Shown here piece by piece: positions 33,400-41,652 of a stretch of DNA of 64,000 nucleotides. Source of the stretch: Flavobacteriales bacterium (GTDB taxonomy: Bacteria > Bacteroidota > Bacteroidia > Flavobacteriales_F > PHOS-HE28); contig JADKHI010000002.1 in assembly GCA_016721825.1 (NCBI GenBank), forward strand, positions 620,001 to 684,000, in the 5' to 3' direction. The stretch's first letter is position 1. Each line of letters opens with the position of its first letter. Below the pieces are notes generated by a model, which ran no database searches, was not told the origin of the DNA, and saw only the letters and a list, made by a program, of their open reading frames with translations. The position numbers and the translations under genes are program-made.

Positions 33400-33930
33400 T
33401 CAAATACTGCCCAGCCAGTTCTCTAGCACAATCCTCGACAGCACGAAAAGACCTATCGCAATCGTGCCCATCGTGTAAGGCCTTCTCCAGTTGAAATGCT
33501 CCCGCTTCCATGCCCGACGGAACACCATCACCACCAGCAGAAGGATCGGGATCGCGGCGTACCATGACGTAACGATCCAGAGGAACCAGAACATTCCCGA
33601 CGTCAACATGGCGGGGTCACCATCGAACCAACGCGTCCACAAAGAGGGGATCAGGTCTCGCTCCTTTAGCAATGCCTCCCACTTGAGCCTGTCAGTGTGC
33701 CAGATCACCTCCGACTTTGCCTCCTCCACCACGAACCATCCTTTGCTATCAGACAATTCACCAATGACGCATCCCTTATAGAAGTACCATCGCTCCAAGT
33801 CGTCGAGTTGTTGGCCATCCTTCAAGTAAAGTGATACCGACCTGAAATTGTCGATGTAATTGTTTCCTGGGGCACGAGTCCGGCATGGCCAACTGATGAC
33901 GACGAAAGAGAGAATCAGAATGGCGCGCAT
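33400..33930 (-). CDS. Membrane protein, unknown
   Basis: The 176-residue protein has an N-terminal signal or membrane segment (3-15), an extracytoplasmic domain with aromatic and charged residues (about 25-105), and two C-terminal transmembrane segments (about 110-135 and 153-170). I do not recognise the family. Its GC content is lower than that of the flanking ffh, and it adjoins the toxin-antitoxin pair, so it may belong to a small acquired segment between 32.5 and 33.95 kb. Confidence 0.6.
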   Translation of the reverse strand: MRAILILSFVVISWPCRTRAPGNNYIDNFRSVSLYLKDGQQLDDLERWYFYKGCVIGELSDSKGWFVVEEAKSEVIWHTDRLKWEALLKERDLIPSLWTRWFDGDPAMLTSGMFWFLWIVTSWYAAIPILLLVVMVFRRAWKREHFNWRRPYTMGTIAIGLFVLSRIVLENWLGSI

Positions 33931-33957
33931 GGACTAGATATCGCAAATCAAACAGTA

Positions 33958-35298
33958 CTACCTCCGCATCCCCTGCGCCTGCTGCATCTGCTTCATCATA
34001 TTCATCATCTTGGTCTTGTCCCCCATCATCTTCATCATCTTGCGGGTCTCCTCGAACTGCTTCATCAGCTTGTTCACCGCCTCCACGTTGGTGCCGCTGC
34101 CCTTGGCGATGCGTTGACGGCGACTGCCATTGATGAGCGCGGGGTTGCTCCGCTCCTCGGGGGTCATGCTCTTGATGATGGCCTCAATGCCCTTGAAGGC
34201 GTCATCGGGGATGTCGATGTTCTTCAGCGCCTTGCCCACGCCGGGGATCATGCCCATGAGGTCCTTCATGTTCCCCATCTTCTTGATCTGCCCGATCTGG
34301 TCCAGGAAGTCGTCGAAGCCGAACTGGTCCTTGGCGATCTTCTTCTGCAGCTCCCGCGCGGCCTTCTCATCGAACTGTTCCTGCGCCTTCTCCACCAGCG
34401 ACACCACGTCGCCCATACCCAGGATCCGGCCGGCCATCCGCTCCGGGTGGAACTCGTCCAGCGCCTCCATCTTCTCGCCGGTGCCGATGAACTTGATCGG
34501 CTTGTCCACCACGCTGCGGATCGAAAGGGCCGCACCACCGCGGGCGTCGCCGTCGAGCTTGGTGAGCACCACGCCGTCGATGTTCAGGCGCTCGTTGAAG
34601 GCCTTGGCGGTGTTCACCGCGTCCTGGCCGGTCATGGCGTCCACCACGAAGAGCGTTTCCTGCGGCTGGATCGCCTTCTTGATCGCGGCGATCTCGTCCA
34701 TCATCGCCGCGTCCACGGCCAGGCGACCGGCGGTGTCGATGATCACGGCCGTGAAGCCGTGCTGCTTGGCGTAAGCGATGGCGTTCTGCGCAATGCTGAC
34801 CGGGTTCTTGTTCTCCCGCTCGCTGTACACGGTGATGTCCAGCTGTTTGCCCAGCGTTTCCAGCTGGTCGATGGCCGCGGGGCGATACACGTCCGCAGCG
34901 GTCAGCAGCACGCGCTTGCCCTTCTTGCGGATGTAGGCGGCCAGCTTACCACTGAAGGTGGTCTTACCCGAACCCTGCAGGCCGCTCATCAGCACCACCG
35001 TGGGGTTGCCGCTGAGGTTGATGCCGGCGTTCTGCCCGCCCATCAGTTCGGCCAGCTCGTCGTTCGTGATCTTCACCAGCAGCTGCCCGGGGCTCACGCT
35101 GGTCAGCACGTTCTGGCCAAGGGCCTTGGCCTTCACACGGTCGGTGAAGTCCTTGGCGGTCTTGTAGTTCACGTCGGCGTCCAGAAGGGCGCGGCGCACC
35201 TCCTTCATGGTCTCGGCCACGTTGATCTCCGTGATCTGGCCCTGGCCTTTCAGGACCTTGAAGGCCCGCTCTAACTTGTCACTGAGGTTCTCGAACAT
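33958..35298 (-). CDS. ffh: Signal recognition particle protein Ffh
   Basis: Ffh binds SRP RNA and signal sequences of nascent membrane proteins and, with FtsY, targets them to the translocon. The 446-residue protein has the N-terminal helical domain (1-85). The GTPase domain has 'GLQGSGKTT' (about 107), 'DTAGR' (about 190) and 'TKLDGDARGG' (about 246). The C-terminal M domain has 'SRRQRIAKGSG' (about 395, RNA-binding) and ends in a Met-rich helix. All elements are present. A TACCTTCG box (35319-35326, minus strand) lies 20 nt before the ATG. Confidence 0.97.
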   Translation of the reverse strand: MFENLSDKLERAFKVLKGQGQITEINVAETMKEVRRALLDADVNYKTAKDFTDRVKAKALGQNVLTSVSPGQLLVKITNDELAELMGGQNAGINLSGNPTVVLMSGLQGSGKTTFSGKLAAYIRKKGKRVLLTAADVYRPAAIDQLETLGKQLDITVYSERENKNPVSIAQNAIAYAKQHGFTAVIIDTAGRLAVDAAMMDEIAAIKKAIQPQETLFVVDAMTGQDAVNTAKAFNERLNIDGVVLTKLDGDARGGAALSIRSVVDKPIKFIGTGEKMEALDEFHPERMAGRILGMGDVVSLVEKAQEQFDEKAARELQKKIAKDQFGFDDFLDQIGQIKKMGNMKDLMGMIPGVGKALKNIDIPDDAFKGIEAIIKSMTPEERSNPALINGSRRQRIAKGSGTNVEAVNKLMKQFEETRKMMKMMGDKTKMMNMMKQMQQAQGMRR

Positions 35299-35631
35299 GT
35301 CTGGTCTTGCTGGGGCTGCGAAGGTAGCGGGCGGGCGGGCTTCGGGCGGTGGCGGGGTTCCCGGGGGCGCTCAGATGGACACGGATGGACAGGATGGGCC
35401 GGTCCATCCGCGTCCATCGGGGTCCATACGCTGCGGGTTGAGAACGCACGCTGTCACCCTGAGCGCAGTCGAAGGATGGGCGTGCCCCGGCTCAAATCGC
35501 CGGGTCGGGTCCTCCGCTGTAGCCGTCTTGTCAGGGCCAGCGGTTGCGGCGCTGCGGGGGCTTCCGTTGGTCGCCTCCTCGCTGCTCGCACCCGCAAGGC
35601 CCTTCCGGCGCCGGGCTGGCGCTTCGGCACC
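35299..35631. other. GC-rich non-coding region with short repeats
   Basis: No gene is supported in these 333 bp; open frames across it are GC-driven. It holds an inverted repeat at 35374-35418 and the phrase CCTGAGCGCAGTCGAAGG (35457-35474), a short sequence I recall as recurring between genes in many bacteria. The stretch looks like a graveyard of small intergenic repeats marking the border between core genes and the AT-richer island that follows. Confidence 0.5.
35374..35418. repeat. Inverted repeat (GATGGACACGGATGGAC type)
   Basis: Two 17-base arms, 35374-35390 and 35402-35418, pair at 16 of 17 positions around an 11-base loop. Each arm is itself a tandem of GATGGAC. It could act as a terminator or a mobile hairpin element. 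Confidence 0.65.
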
Positions 35632-36597
35632 TCACGCGACTTCTTCAGGAATCAGCAAGTAGTCCTTACTGATCTCGACGACACGCGGCTTTGCATGGGT
35701 GCTAGCCGCACTGAAGTCCGCCAGGTTGACAACGATGAAATAGAATCGTTTGTGATTTAATGTCATTATAGGCGGGAACCGATTCTGCTGTTCGTCAAAC
35801 GCGAAACTCACCTCCGCATCATCCAAGTTGAAGATCACCAAGTAGCCGACGTCCTTTCCAAAATCGTTCGTGTACTTGACGACTTGATTGAACCCTTTCC
35901 GTACTCGGTCTTTGCCGTACTGTCGCTCTTTGTCGAGCACCTTCACTTCAACTACTAAGGGGTCGTTTGTATCAATGGACCCAACAATATCCGCCCGGCC
36001 TGATGGGCTGTTCGGAGCCGAGAATGGATAGTCCACTCCTTGGTCAAACAGGAAAAGTCGTAAATCCTCATCGAGAATCTTTTCATAGGCCGAAGCTTGA
36101 GCTGACCGGTATCTATCTCGAAGTGAATCACGCATGAACCATTCTGTCCGTCTCTTGTACTTTTCAAGCAAGAACAAAACTGAACTAGACTTGTCGAGGC
36201 GGTCGTACAAGTAGTTTACAATAGGGCGCACAAGGTTGTCGGTCTTGCCCCCCAAACTGTCTCCCTTTCTATGAAAAATGTAAACATCCCGGAAGCCAGC
36301 GATTCCGTGCTGAGTTATCAGTGCTTCTAAAACCTTCCAGCAATACGAAACATACTCACGCTCATCATGCGGAGGAACGAGCTGGCAAGATTCATGAGCC
36401 TCCAACCTTTCTTGGACCTCAACTTCGGTCAAAGGATAGGCAGCACAAGATTCCTCAACTAGACCGATTAGTGCGGGTTCCTTTTTAATGTAGGCAAGCA
36501 GGAGTTGCAGCTGATTGGGGTACTGATCGTGCGCTGCTCGATCAAGCCTTGCCAAAAACTCTTGAAGGTTTGACCGCAAATTGTGATTGTAGTACAT
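35632..36597 (-). CDS. PD-(D/E)XK-nuclease-like protein, unknown
   Basis: The 321-residue soluble protein has no family I recognise by name. The C-terminal half contains a restriction-endonuclease-like core: 'SGRADIVGSI' (about 206-215), then 'PLVVEVKVLDK' (about 222-232), giving the D...ExK arrangement of PD-(D/E)XK enzymes, followed by a helix with 'GFNQVVKYTNDFGKDVGYLVIFN'. The N-terminal half (1-190) is helical with several aromatic and acidic residues. The composition is clearly AT-richer than the core genes. It follows the zinc-ribbon gene by 4 bp, so the two form an operon. The nuclease function is inferred from motif order; a DNA-defence role is possible. Confidence 0.7.
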   Translation of the reverse strand: MYYNHNLRSNLQEFLARLDRAAHDQYPNQLQLLLAYIKKEPALIGLVEESCAAYPLTEVEVQERLEAHESCQLVPPHDEREYVSYCWKVLEALITQHGIAGFRDVYIFHRKGDSLGGKTDNLVRPIVNYLYDRLDKSSSVLFLLEKYKRRTEWFMRDSLRDRYRSAQASAYEKILDEDLRLFLFDQGVDYPFSAPNSPSGRADIVGSIDTNDPLVVEVKVLDKERQYGKDRVRKGFNQVVKYTNDFGKDVGYLVIFNLDDAEVSFAFDEQQNRFPPIMTLNHKRFYFIVVNLADFSAASTHAKPRVVEISKDYLLIPEEVA

Positions 36598-36601
36598 GAC
36601 T

Positions 36602-36859
36602 TCAGCGTAGGTTGTCGAATGCTCTGTTTTTATCGTTAAGGCTTGAGGTCATCTGCCTGATTCCCCTTGAAGCGCTCGCATTGCAATCCTTGAGTTGGAC
36701 TTGAAGCTTGCAGCAATGGCAGATGATTCTCCTCTGAGAAGCCACATCAGCCAGTTGAATTTCGATGAGATAGCCACACCTAGGGCAGTTCACTAAGGTC
36801 CACTGTTTGCGGATGATGTTCAAAGCTCGAATTCTGGTGACGAAGATTCTGTCAATCAC
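36602..36859 (-). CDS. Small zinc-ribbon protein
   Basis: The 85-residue basic protein starts with GTG and has two Cys pairs, 'CPRC' (about 25-28) and 'CHCC' (about 47-50), spaced as in a zinc ribbon, with a short basic tail. The family is not recognised. It lies directly upstream (4 bp) of the PD-(D/E)XK-like gene in an AT-rich segment, so it may be a DNA- or RNA-binding partner of that protein. The start codon is uncertain; the Cys motifs are not. Confidence 0.55.
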   Translation of the reverse strand: MIDRIFVTRIRALNIIRKQWTLVNCPRCGYLIEIQLADVASQRRIICHCCKLQVQLKDCNASASRGIRQMTSSLNDKNRAFDNLR

Positions 36860-37034
36860 CGATGCTTAAGTAACAAACGGACAGATGCAAATACACCCAA
36901 ACAGGATTCAAAAGTTCTCAACAAAGGGTCAATGTTTGGGCCGTGGTGGCCCTTAAGCCCAATGCTCAACGCCCCGGCGCCGTCAGCACTGCCCTTACCC
37001 ATTCATCTTCCTCGGGTCCTGCCGCGCATCGAAC

Positions 37035-39785
37035 ATGTCCGCGATGCAGATGGGTCCCAGCGCTCGGGCAGTTCCCCAACACCGTTGTACTTTCCGCATC
37101 GCCCCGCCCGCCGTGCTTCCCACCCGCCTCTCCCTCCTCTGCTGCGCCTTGCTGTGCGCGTCCGTCGCCTCAGCACAACTCCCCTACAAGGATCCATCGC
37201 TGCCCATCCCCGCCCGGGTGAGCGACCTGCTCGCTCGGATGACGCCTGATGAGAAGTTCCGGCAGCTCTTCATGGTGGCCGGTGAGCTGGGGCCCGACAG
37301 CACGCGCTTCACCAACGGCCTCTTCGGCTTCCAGGTGAACGCCACGCAGCAGCAAGGCGGCGCCGCAGACCAGCTGCTCACCTACGCCGCTGGCCCCGAT
37401 GCGCAGCGAACCTTGGAAAAGGTGAACGGCATGCAACGCTTCTTCATAGAGCGCACGCGCCTCGGCATCCCCATGATCGCCTTCGACGAGGCGCTGCACG
37501 GCTTGGTGCGGAACGGGGCCACGGCCTTCCCCCAGAGCATATGCATGGCCGCCAGCTTCGATACCACCTTGATGGGTCGGGTGAGCGCGGCCATCGCCAA
37601 CGAGACCGAGGCGCGCGGCCTGCGCATGGTGCTGAGCCCCGTGGTGAACCTGGCCACCGATGTGCGCTGGGGCCGCGTGGAGGAGACCTACGGCGAGGAT
37701 CCCTACCTCGCGTCGCTTTTCGGCGTGAGCTATGTGCAGGCGATGGAGAGCCGGGGCATCCTCACCACACCCAAGCACTTCGTGGCCAACCACGGCGCCG
37801 GCGGGCGCGACAGCTACCCGGCGTTCTGGAGCGAGCGGCACCTGCGGGAGACCTACTTCAAGCCCTTCCAGGCCTGCATCCAGCAAGGCGGCGCGCGCAG
37901 CATCATGACGGCCTACAACTCGCTCGATGGCCGACCCTGCTCCGCCAACGGGCACTTGCTGAACGATGTGCTTCGCCGCGACTGGGGCTTCCGCGGCTTC
38001 GTGATCAGCGATGCGGCCGCCACCGGTGGCGCCAACGTGCTGCACGTCACGGCACGCGACTACGAGGATGCGGGCAGGCAAAGTGTGGAGAACGGCCAGG
38101 ACGTGATCTTCCAAACCGACTTTGCGCACTATGAGCTTTTCAAGAAGCCCTTCCTGGATGGGACCGTGAAACAGGCCGCCATCGACAGTGCCGTGGCCCA
38201 TGTGCTCGCCATGAAGTTCGAGCTCGGCCTCTTCGACCAGCCCTATATGAGCGACTCGCTTTTGAAGAGCCTTGATCTGAACGCGCACCGCGAGCTGGCC
38301 TACGAGATGGCGGTGAAAGGTGCCGTGCTATTGAAGAACGAGAACAACGTCTTGCCGTTGTCATCCACGGACTATCGCATCACTGTGTTGGGCAGCGATG
38401 CGATGGACGCACGGCTCGGTGGCTACAGCGGTCCGGGCAACGCGCCCATTTCCATTTTCGCGGGCATTGAAGCGCAACTGGGCAAGAAGCCTGGTGAACT
38501 GACCTGGGCGGTCGGTTGCACGCGCGTTGACGAGCACACCCGACCTGTGGAACCGGAAGTGCTCCGCCATGGCAAGGGCAAGGACATGGCCCCAGGCTTG
38601 ATCGCCACCTACTTCAACGGCATCGACCTCAGCGCTGCACCGGCGTTCACTCGCACCGACGAGCAGATCGACTTCCAATGGACGCTCTTCGGTCCGGACC
38701 CGCGGGTCGACTACGACCATTTCGCCGTGCGTTGGGAAGGCATGATCGCACCGATAGAGAGCGGCACCTTCAACATCGGTGTCGAAGGGATGGATGGATA
38801 CCGGCTTTGGCTGAACAACACGCTCGTGATCGATCGTTGGGAGGCTCAAGGCTACGCCACGACCTTGGTGCCCTACCCCTTCACCCAAGGCAAGCCCTGC
38901 GAGCTGCGTATCGAATACCGTGAACGGGCCGGCAACGCGCGCTTCAGGCTGGTGTGGGATGCGAACGTGAGCCGCGCTGCATCGGACAAGCTGGTGAACG
39001 AGGCTGTCGATCTCGCCGCTGAAGGTGATGTGGCCGTCGTGGTCGTCGGTATCGAAGAGGGTGAGTTCCGGGACCGAAGCAGCTTGAAGCTTCCGGGGCG
39101 CCAGGAAGAGTTGATCCATCGCGTCGCGGCTACAGGCAAGCCGGTGGTGGTGGTGCTTGTGGGCGGTAGCGCCATCACCATGGATGCCTGGATCGATGAG
39201 GTGGATGCGGTGCTCATGGCCTGGTACCCCGGAGAAGCAGGTGGGTTGGCCCTCGCGGACCTGCTGTTCGGGAAGCGTAACCCCAGCGGCCGTCTGCCCA
39301 TCACCTTCCCGCGCAACGAAGGCCAATTGCCGCTTGTCTACAACCACTACCCCACCGGTCGCGGCGACGATTACGTGGACGGCACCGGGCAGCCGCTCTT
39401 CCCCTTCGGTTACGGGCTCAGCTACACCACCTTCACCTACAGCGAGCTGAAGCTCAACCGCAACACCTTCACCACGAAGGACACTGTGCTGCTCAGCATC
39501 ACCGTATCGAACACAGGCAGCATGGCCGGTGAAGAAGTCGTGCAGCTCTACACACACGATGAACTAGCCAGCGTGGCACGCCCGGTGAAGGAGCTGAAGG
39601 GCTTCCAGCGCGTGGCCCTGGAGCCCGGCACATCCAAGCAGGTCACCTTCAAGTTGACGGCTTCGATGTTCACGCTGCTGAACGAAGCGATGCTGGAGGT
39701 CACCGAGCCCGGCACGTTCCGCCTCATGGTCGGCGGTTCCAGCAAGGACATCCGGTTGCGGGCGTTGGTGGAGCTTATGGAGTGA
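37035..39785 (+). CDS. Glycoside hydrolase family 3 with PA14 domain
   Basis: The 916-residue secreted GH3 enzyme probably removes glucose or xylose from plant or microbial polysaccharides. The signal peptide core is at about 32-47 ('LLCCALLCASVASA', cleavage before QLPYK); the first 30 residues look like an overlong N-terminus, so a later start is possible. The catalytic (beta/alpha)8 domain includes 'KHFVANHGAGGRD' and the nucleophile region 'GFVISDAAATGG' (about 322). The second domain contains an inserted PA14 module (about 525-640, 'TFNIGVEGMDGYRLWLNN'), and the C-terminus is a fibronectin III-like domain. There is no T9SS tail. Confidence 0.92.
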   Translation: MSAMQMGPSARAVPQHRCTFRIAPPAVLPTRLSLLCCALLCASVASAQLPYKDPSLPIPARVSDLLARMTPDEKFRQLFMVAGELGPDSTRFTNGLFGFQVNATQQQGGAADQLLTYAAGPDAQRTLEKVNGMQRFFIERTRLGIPMIAFDEALHGLVRNGATAFPQSICMAASFDTTLMGRVSAAIANETEARGLRMVLSPVVNLATDVRWGRVEETYGEDPYLASLFGVSYVQAMESRGILTTPKHFVANHGAGGRDSYPAFWSERHLRETYFKPFQACIQQGGARSIMTAYNSLDGRPCSANGHLLNDVLRRDWGFRGFVISDAAATGGANVLHVTARDYEDAGRQSVENGQDVIFQTDFAHYELFKKPFLDGTVKQAAIDSAVAHVLAMKFELGLFDQPYMSDSLLKSLDLNAHRELAYEMAVKGAVLLKNENNVLPLSSTDYRITVLGSDAMDARLGGYSGPGNAPISIFAGIEAQLGKKPGELTWAVGCTRVDEHTRPVEPEVLRHGKGKDMAPGLIATYFNGIDLSAAPAFTRTDEQIDFQWTLFGPDPRVDYDHFAVRWEGMIAPIESGTFNIGVEGMDGYRLWLNNTLVIDRWEAQGYATTLVPYPFTQGKPCELRIEYRERAGNARFRLVWDANVSRAASDKLVNEAVDLAAEGDVAVVVVGIEEGEFRDRSSLKLPGRQEELIHRVAATGKPVVVVLVGGSAITMDAWIDEVDAVLMAWYPGEAGGLALADLLFGKRNPSGRLPITFPRNEGQLPLVYNHYPTGRGDDYVDGTGQPLFPFGYGLSYTTFTYSELKLNRNTFTTKDTVLLSITVSNTGSMAGEEVVQLYTHDELASVARPVKELKGFQRVALEPGTSKQVTFKLTASMFTLLNEAMLEVTEPGTFRLMVGGSSKDIRLRALVELME

Positions 39786-39817
39786 AGCTGACCAGCTACT
39801 TCTCCGACCTTCGCAAC

Positions 39818-40234
39818 ATGGCCGCTACCGATCCTTTCCTTGATCCCGTCCAAGCACCGACCGAAGCGGATCTGAAGGCGCGCATCGGCAAGACCCACCC
39901 GCTCGTGGGCGATCCGGTGGACACGTTGCGCGCCATGCACAAGGGCGTCACACTTCACTGGAAATTCAGCAAGACCAGCGGCTGGTACGTCACGGTCGAC
40001 AAGGGCAAGCGACGGCTCTTCTACCTCTTCCCCAAGCCCGGCAGCTTCCTGTTGAAGATGACCTTCAACGACAAGGCCTTGGAGCTTATCCGGAACAGTG
40101 ATCTACCCGCGACCGTGAAGTCCCGGTTGAACTCAGCCAAGAAGTTCCCCGAAGGCACGTTGCTGGAGTTCACACCCGAGACATTGACGAAGCCTGTACT
40201 GACGGGGTTGCTGGAGGTGAAGTTGGCAGGTTGA
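39818..40234 (+). CDS. DUF3788-like protein
   Basis: The 138-residue protein resembles DUF3788: 'QAPTEADLKARIG' near the N-terminus, 'HWKFSKTSGWYVTVDKGKRRLFYLFPKPG' in the middle and a C-terminal 'TKPVLTGLLEVKL'. The function is unknown; relatives are small alpha/beta proteins in Bacteroidota and Firmicutes. I use ATG 39818 because the family starts here; a GTG at 39782 overlapping the GH3 stop would add 12 residues. The adjacent membrane protein gene is convergent, 15 bp away. Confidence 0.78.
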   Translation: MAATDPFLDPVQAPTEADLKARIGKTHPLVGDPVDTLRAMHKGVTLHWKFSKTSGWYVTVDKGKRRLFYLFPKPGSFLLKMTFNDKALELIRNSDLPATVKSRLNSAKKFPEGTLLEFTPETLTKPVLTGLLEVKLAG

Positions 40235-40249
40235 ACTTGTTGCGGTCGA

Positions 40250-40645
40250 TCATGGAAATTGCCCACGCCACTTTGCCATCCACGACGGGGCCAAGAAGGT
40301 GATGATCGGCACCACCACCCACACCCGACCGTTCAGCACGTTGTAGTCTGCGAGCATCTCGGGCCAAGTGCGGTGACTGATGAGGGCGCCCGCGCCGAAC
40401 TCGAAGCCGAGCGTCAACAGCAGCCAGACCGTGCCGATACCTCTGGCCTGCTGGTCCGTCAACGGACCGATCCATCCGATCATGGCCCAGGTGATGACCA
40501 GGATGAGGACGCAGAGCAGCGCGGTGCTGATCACATGGCCAATAGGTTCTCCGGTGAATGGAATGATAAGCTTGATGCGCACCGCGCCATTGGCGATTGC
40601 ACCTACCATCAACACGAACCAGATGAGGATCGCTTTCCACCACAT
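40250..40645 (-). CDS. Small four-helix membrane protein
   Basis: The 131-residue protein has four predicted transmembrane segments (about 3-20, 35-60, 67-90, 108-125) with short loops. I do not recognise the family. The frame is open to 40882, but ATG 40645 (MWWKAILIWFVLM) starts directly at the first transmembrane segment, and the upstream part overlaps the divergent hydrolase gene. The function is unknown. Confidence 0.62.
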   Translation of the reverse strand: MWWKAILIWFVLMVGAIANGAVRIKLIIPFTGEPIGHVISTALLCVLILVITWAMIGWIGPLTDQQARGIGTVWLLLTLGFEFGAGALISHRTWPEMLADYNVLNGRVWVVVPIITFLAPSWMAKWRGQFP

Positions 40646-40720
40646 GCGTTCAGGGACTTTTCCAAAGGTGCATGGCGACGGACCGTTACCAGTTGACGGT
40701 GGACAGTCGTGCGTCGAGGC

Positions 40721-40728
40721 TACCTTGG
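40721..40728 (+). promoter_or_regulatory. Possible -7 element, EEP gene
   Basis: TACCTTGG matches TAnnTTTG except for one base and ends 5 nt before the ATG at 40734, resembling the short spacing of recF and the sugar dehydrogenase. Confidence 0.35.
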
Positions 40729-40733
40729 CGTAC

Positions 40734-41633
40734 ATGCAAAGCGAAATGTTCCGGAGACCGAAGGAAAGGGGCTGGTTCGTCACGCAACCGACGTACCCTG
40801 GATCGCTCTTGACCTTGGCGATGATCCTGTTCGCGGTCCTCCTCGGTACCCCCACCGGGGCGCAGGACCTCACCATCCTCACCTACAACATCCGCTATGA
40901 CAATGCTGGCGACAGCCTTGACCGGTGGGACCTTCGGAAGGATGCACTTGCCGAGGAAGTGCTCAAGCACAAGCCCCAGGTGATCGGCCTGCAGGAAGCG
41001 CTCGCCCACCAACTGAGCTACCTGAACGGGCAATGGCCCGGCTACGAACGCTTCGGCGTTGGGCGCGACGATGGTGCTGCGAAAGGCGAGTTCAGTCCGG
41101 TCTACTATGACACCACGGCATTCGCGCTTCTTAGCGGTCGCACGCTCTGGCTTTCGGAAACACCCGCCCGCCCGAGCAAGGGCTGGGATGCAGCCTGCGA
41201 ACGCATCGCGACGTTGGTGACCCTCCGTGACAAGAGAACGGGCGATAGCCTGCTCGTGGTGAACTCGCACTGGGACCATGTCGGCATCGAAGCCCGAACC
41301 CATAGCGCCGAACTTCTGTTGAGCGAGCTCCATCCAGCCCGCCGCAACGGCGTCCGCATGATCCTGATGGGCGACTTCAACGCCACGGCGAATGACAGCG
41401 CGACCCTGTACTTGGCGGAGCACCTGCTGGATGCCTGCCCCAAGGAGCACGATGGTGAAGGCACGTTCAATGGCTTTGAACTGGAGCCCAAGGCGCCCAA
41501 GCGCATTGACTACGTCTGGCTATCACCCGGGAACTGGAGCGTGCTGGGCTACGAGGTGCCACACCCGAAGGTGAAGGGTCGGCAGGTCTCAGATCACTAT
41601 CCGGTGGTGGTGAGGATCCGGGCGAACGAATAG
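40734..41633 (+). CDS. Secreted endonuclease/exonuclease/phosphatase-family hydrolase
   Basis: This 299-residue EEP-fold phosphodiesterase has a signal or membrane segment at about 22-43 ('LTLAMILFAVLLGTPTGAQ'). Active-site motifs are 'TYNIRYDN' (Asn, about 49-56), 'GLQEA' (Glu, about 84), 'NSHWDHVG' (His, about 178), 'LMGDFNA' (Asp/Asn, about 213) and 'VSDHYPV' (Asp/His, about 286). Relatives cleave nucleic acids, phosphoinositides or sphingomyelin; the set seen here does not decide. The upstream in-frame part (from 40380) is a shadow. The delta-60 repeat gene follows 19 bp later. Confidence 0.9.
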   Translation: MQSEMFRRPKERGWFVTQPTYPGSLLTLAMILFAVLLGTPTGAQDLTILTYNIRYDNAGDSLDRWDLRKDALAEEVLKHKPQVIGLQEALAHQLSYLNGQWPGYERFGVGRDDGAAKGEFSPVYYDTTAFALLSGRTLWLSETPARPSKGWDAACERIATLVTLRDKRTGDSLLVVNSHWDHVGIEARTHSAELLLSELHPARRNGVRMILMGDFNATANDSATLYLAEHLLDACPKEHDGEGTFNGFELEPKAPKRIDYVWLSPGNWSVLGYEVPHPKVKGRQVSDHYPVVVRIRANE

Positions 41634-41639
41634 CGCTCC

Positions 41640-41647
41640 TAGATTCG
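41640..41647 (+). promoter_or_regulatory. Possible -7 element, delta-60 gene
   Basis: TAGATTCG has one mismatch to TAnnTTTG and ends 5 nt before the ATG at 41653. Confidence 0.3.
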
Positions 41648-41652
41648 CTCCC

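Noticed and set aside
35207..35760. Plus-strand open frames over the ffh upstream region and the nuclease 3' end
   Set aside because: GC-driven frames across repeats; no domain and no support from start context.
38361..39557. Long minus-strand open frame opposite the GH3 gene
   Set aside because: Same reason: antisense to a conserved gene, no family resemblance, composition of a shadow.
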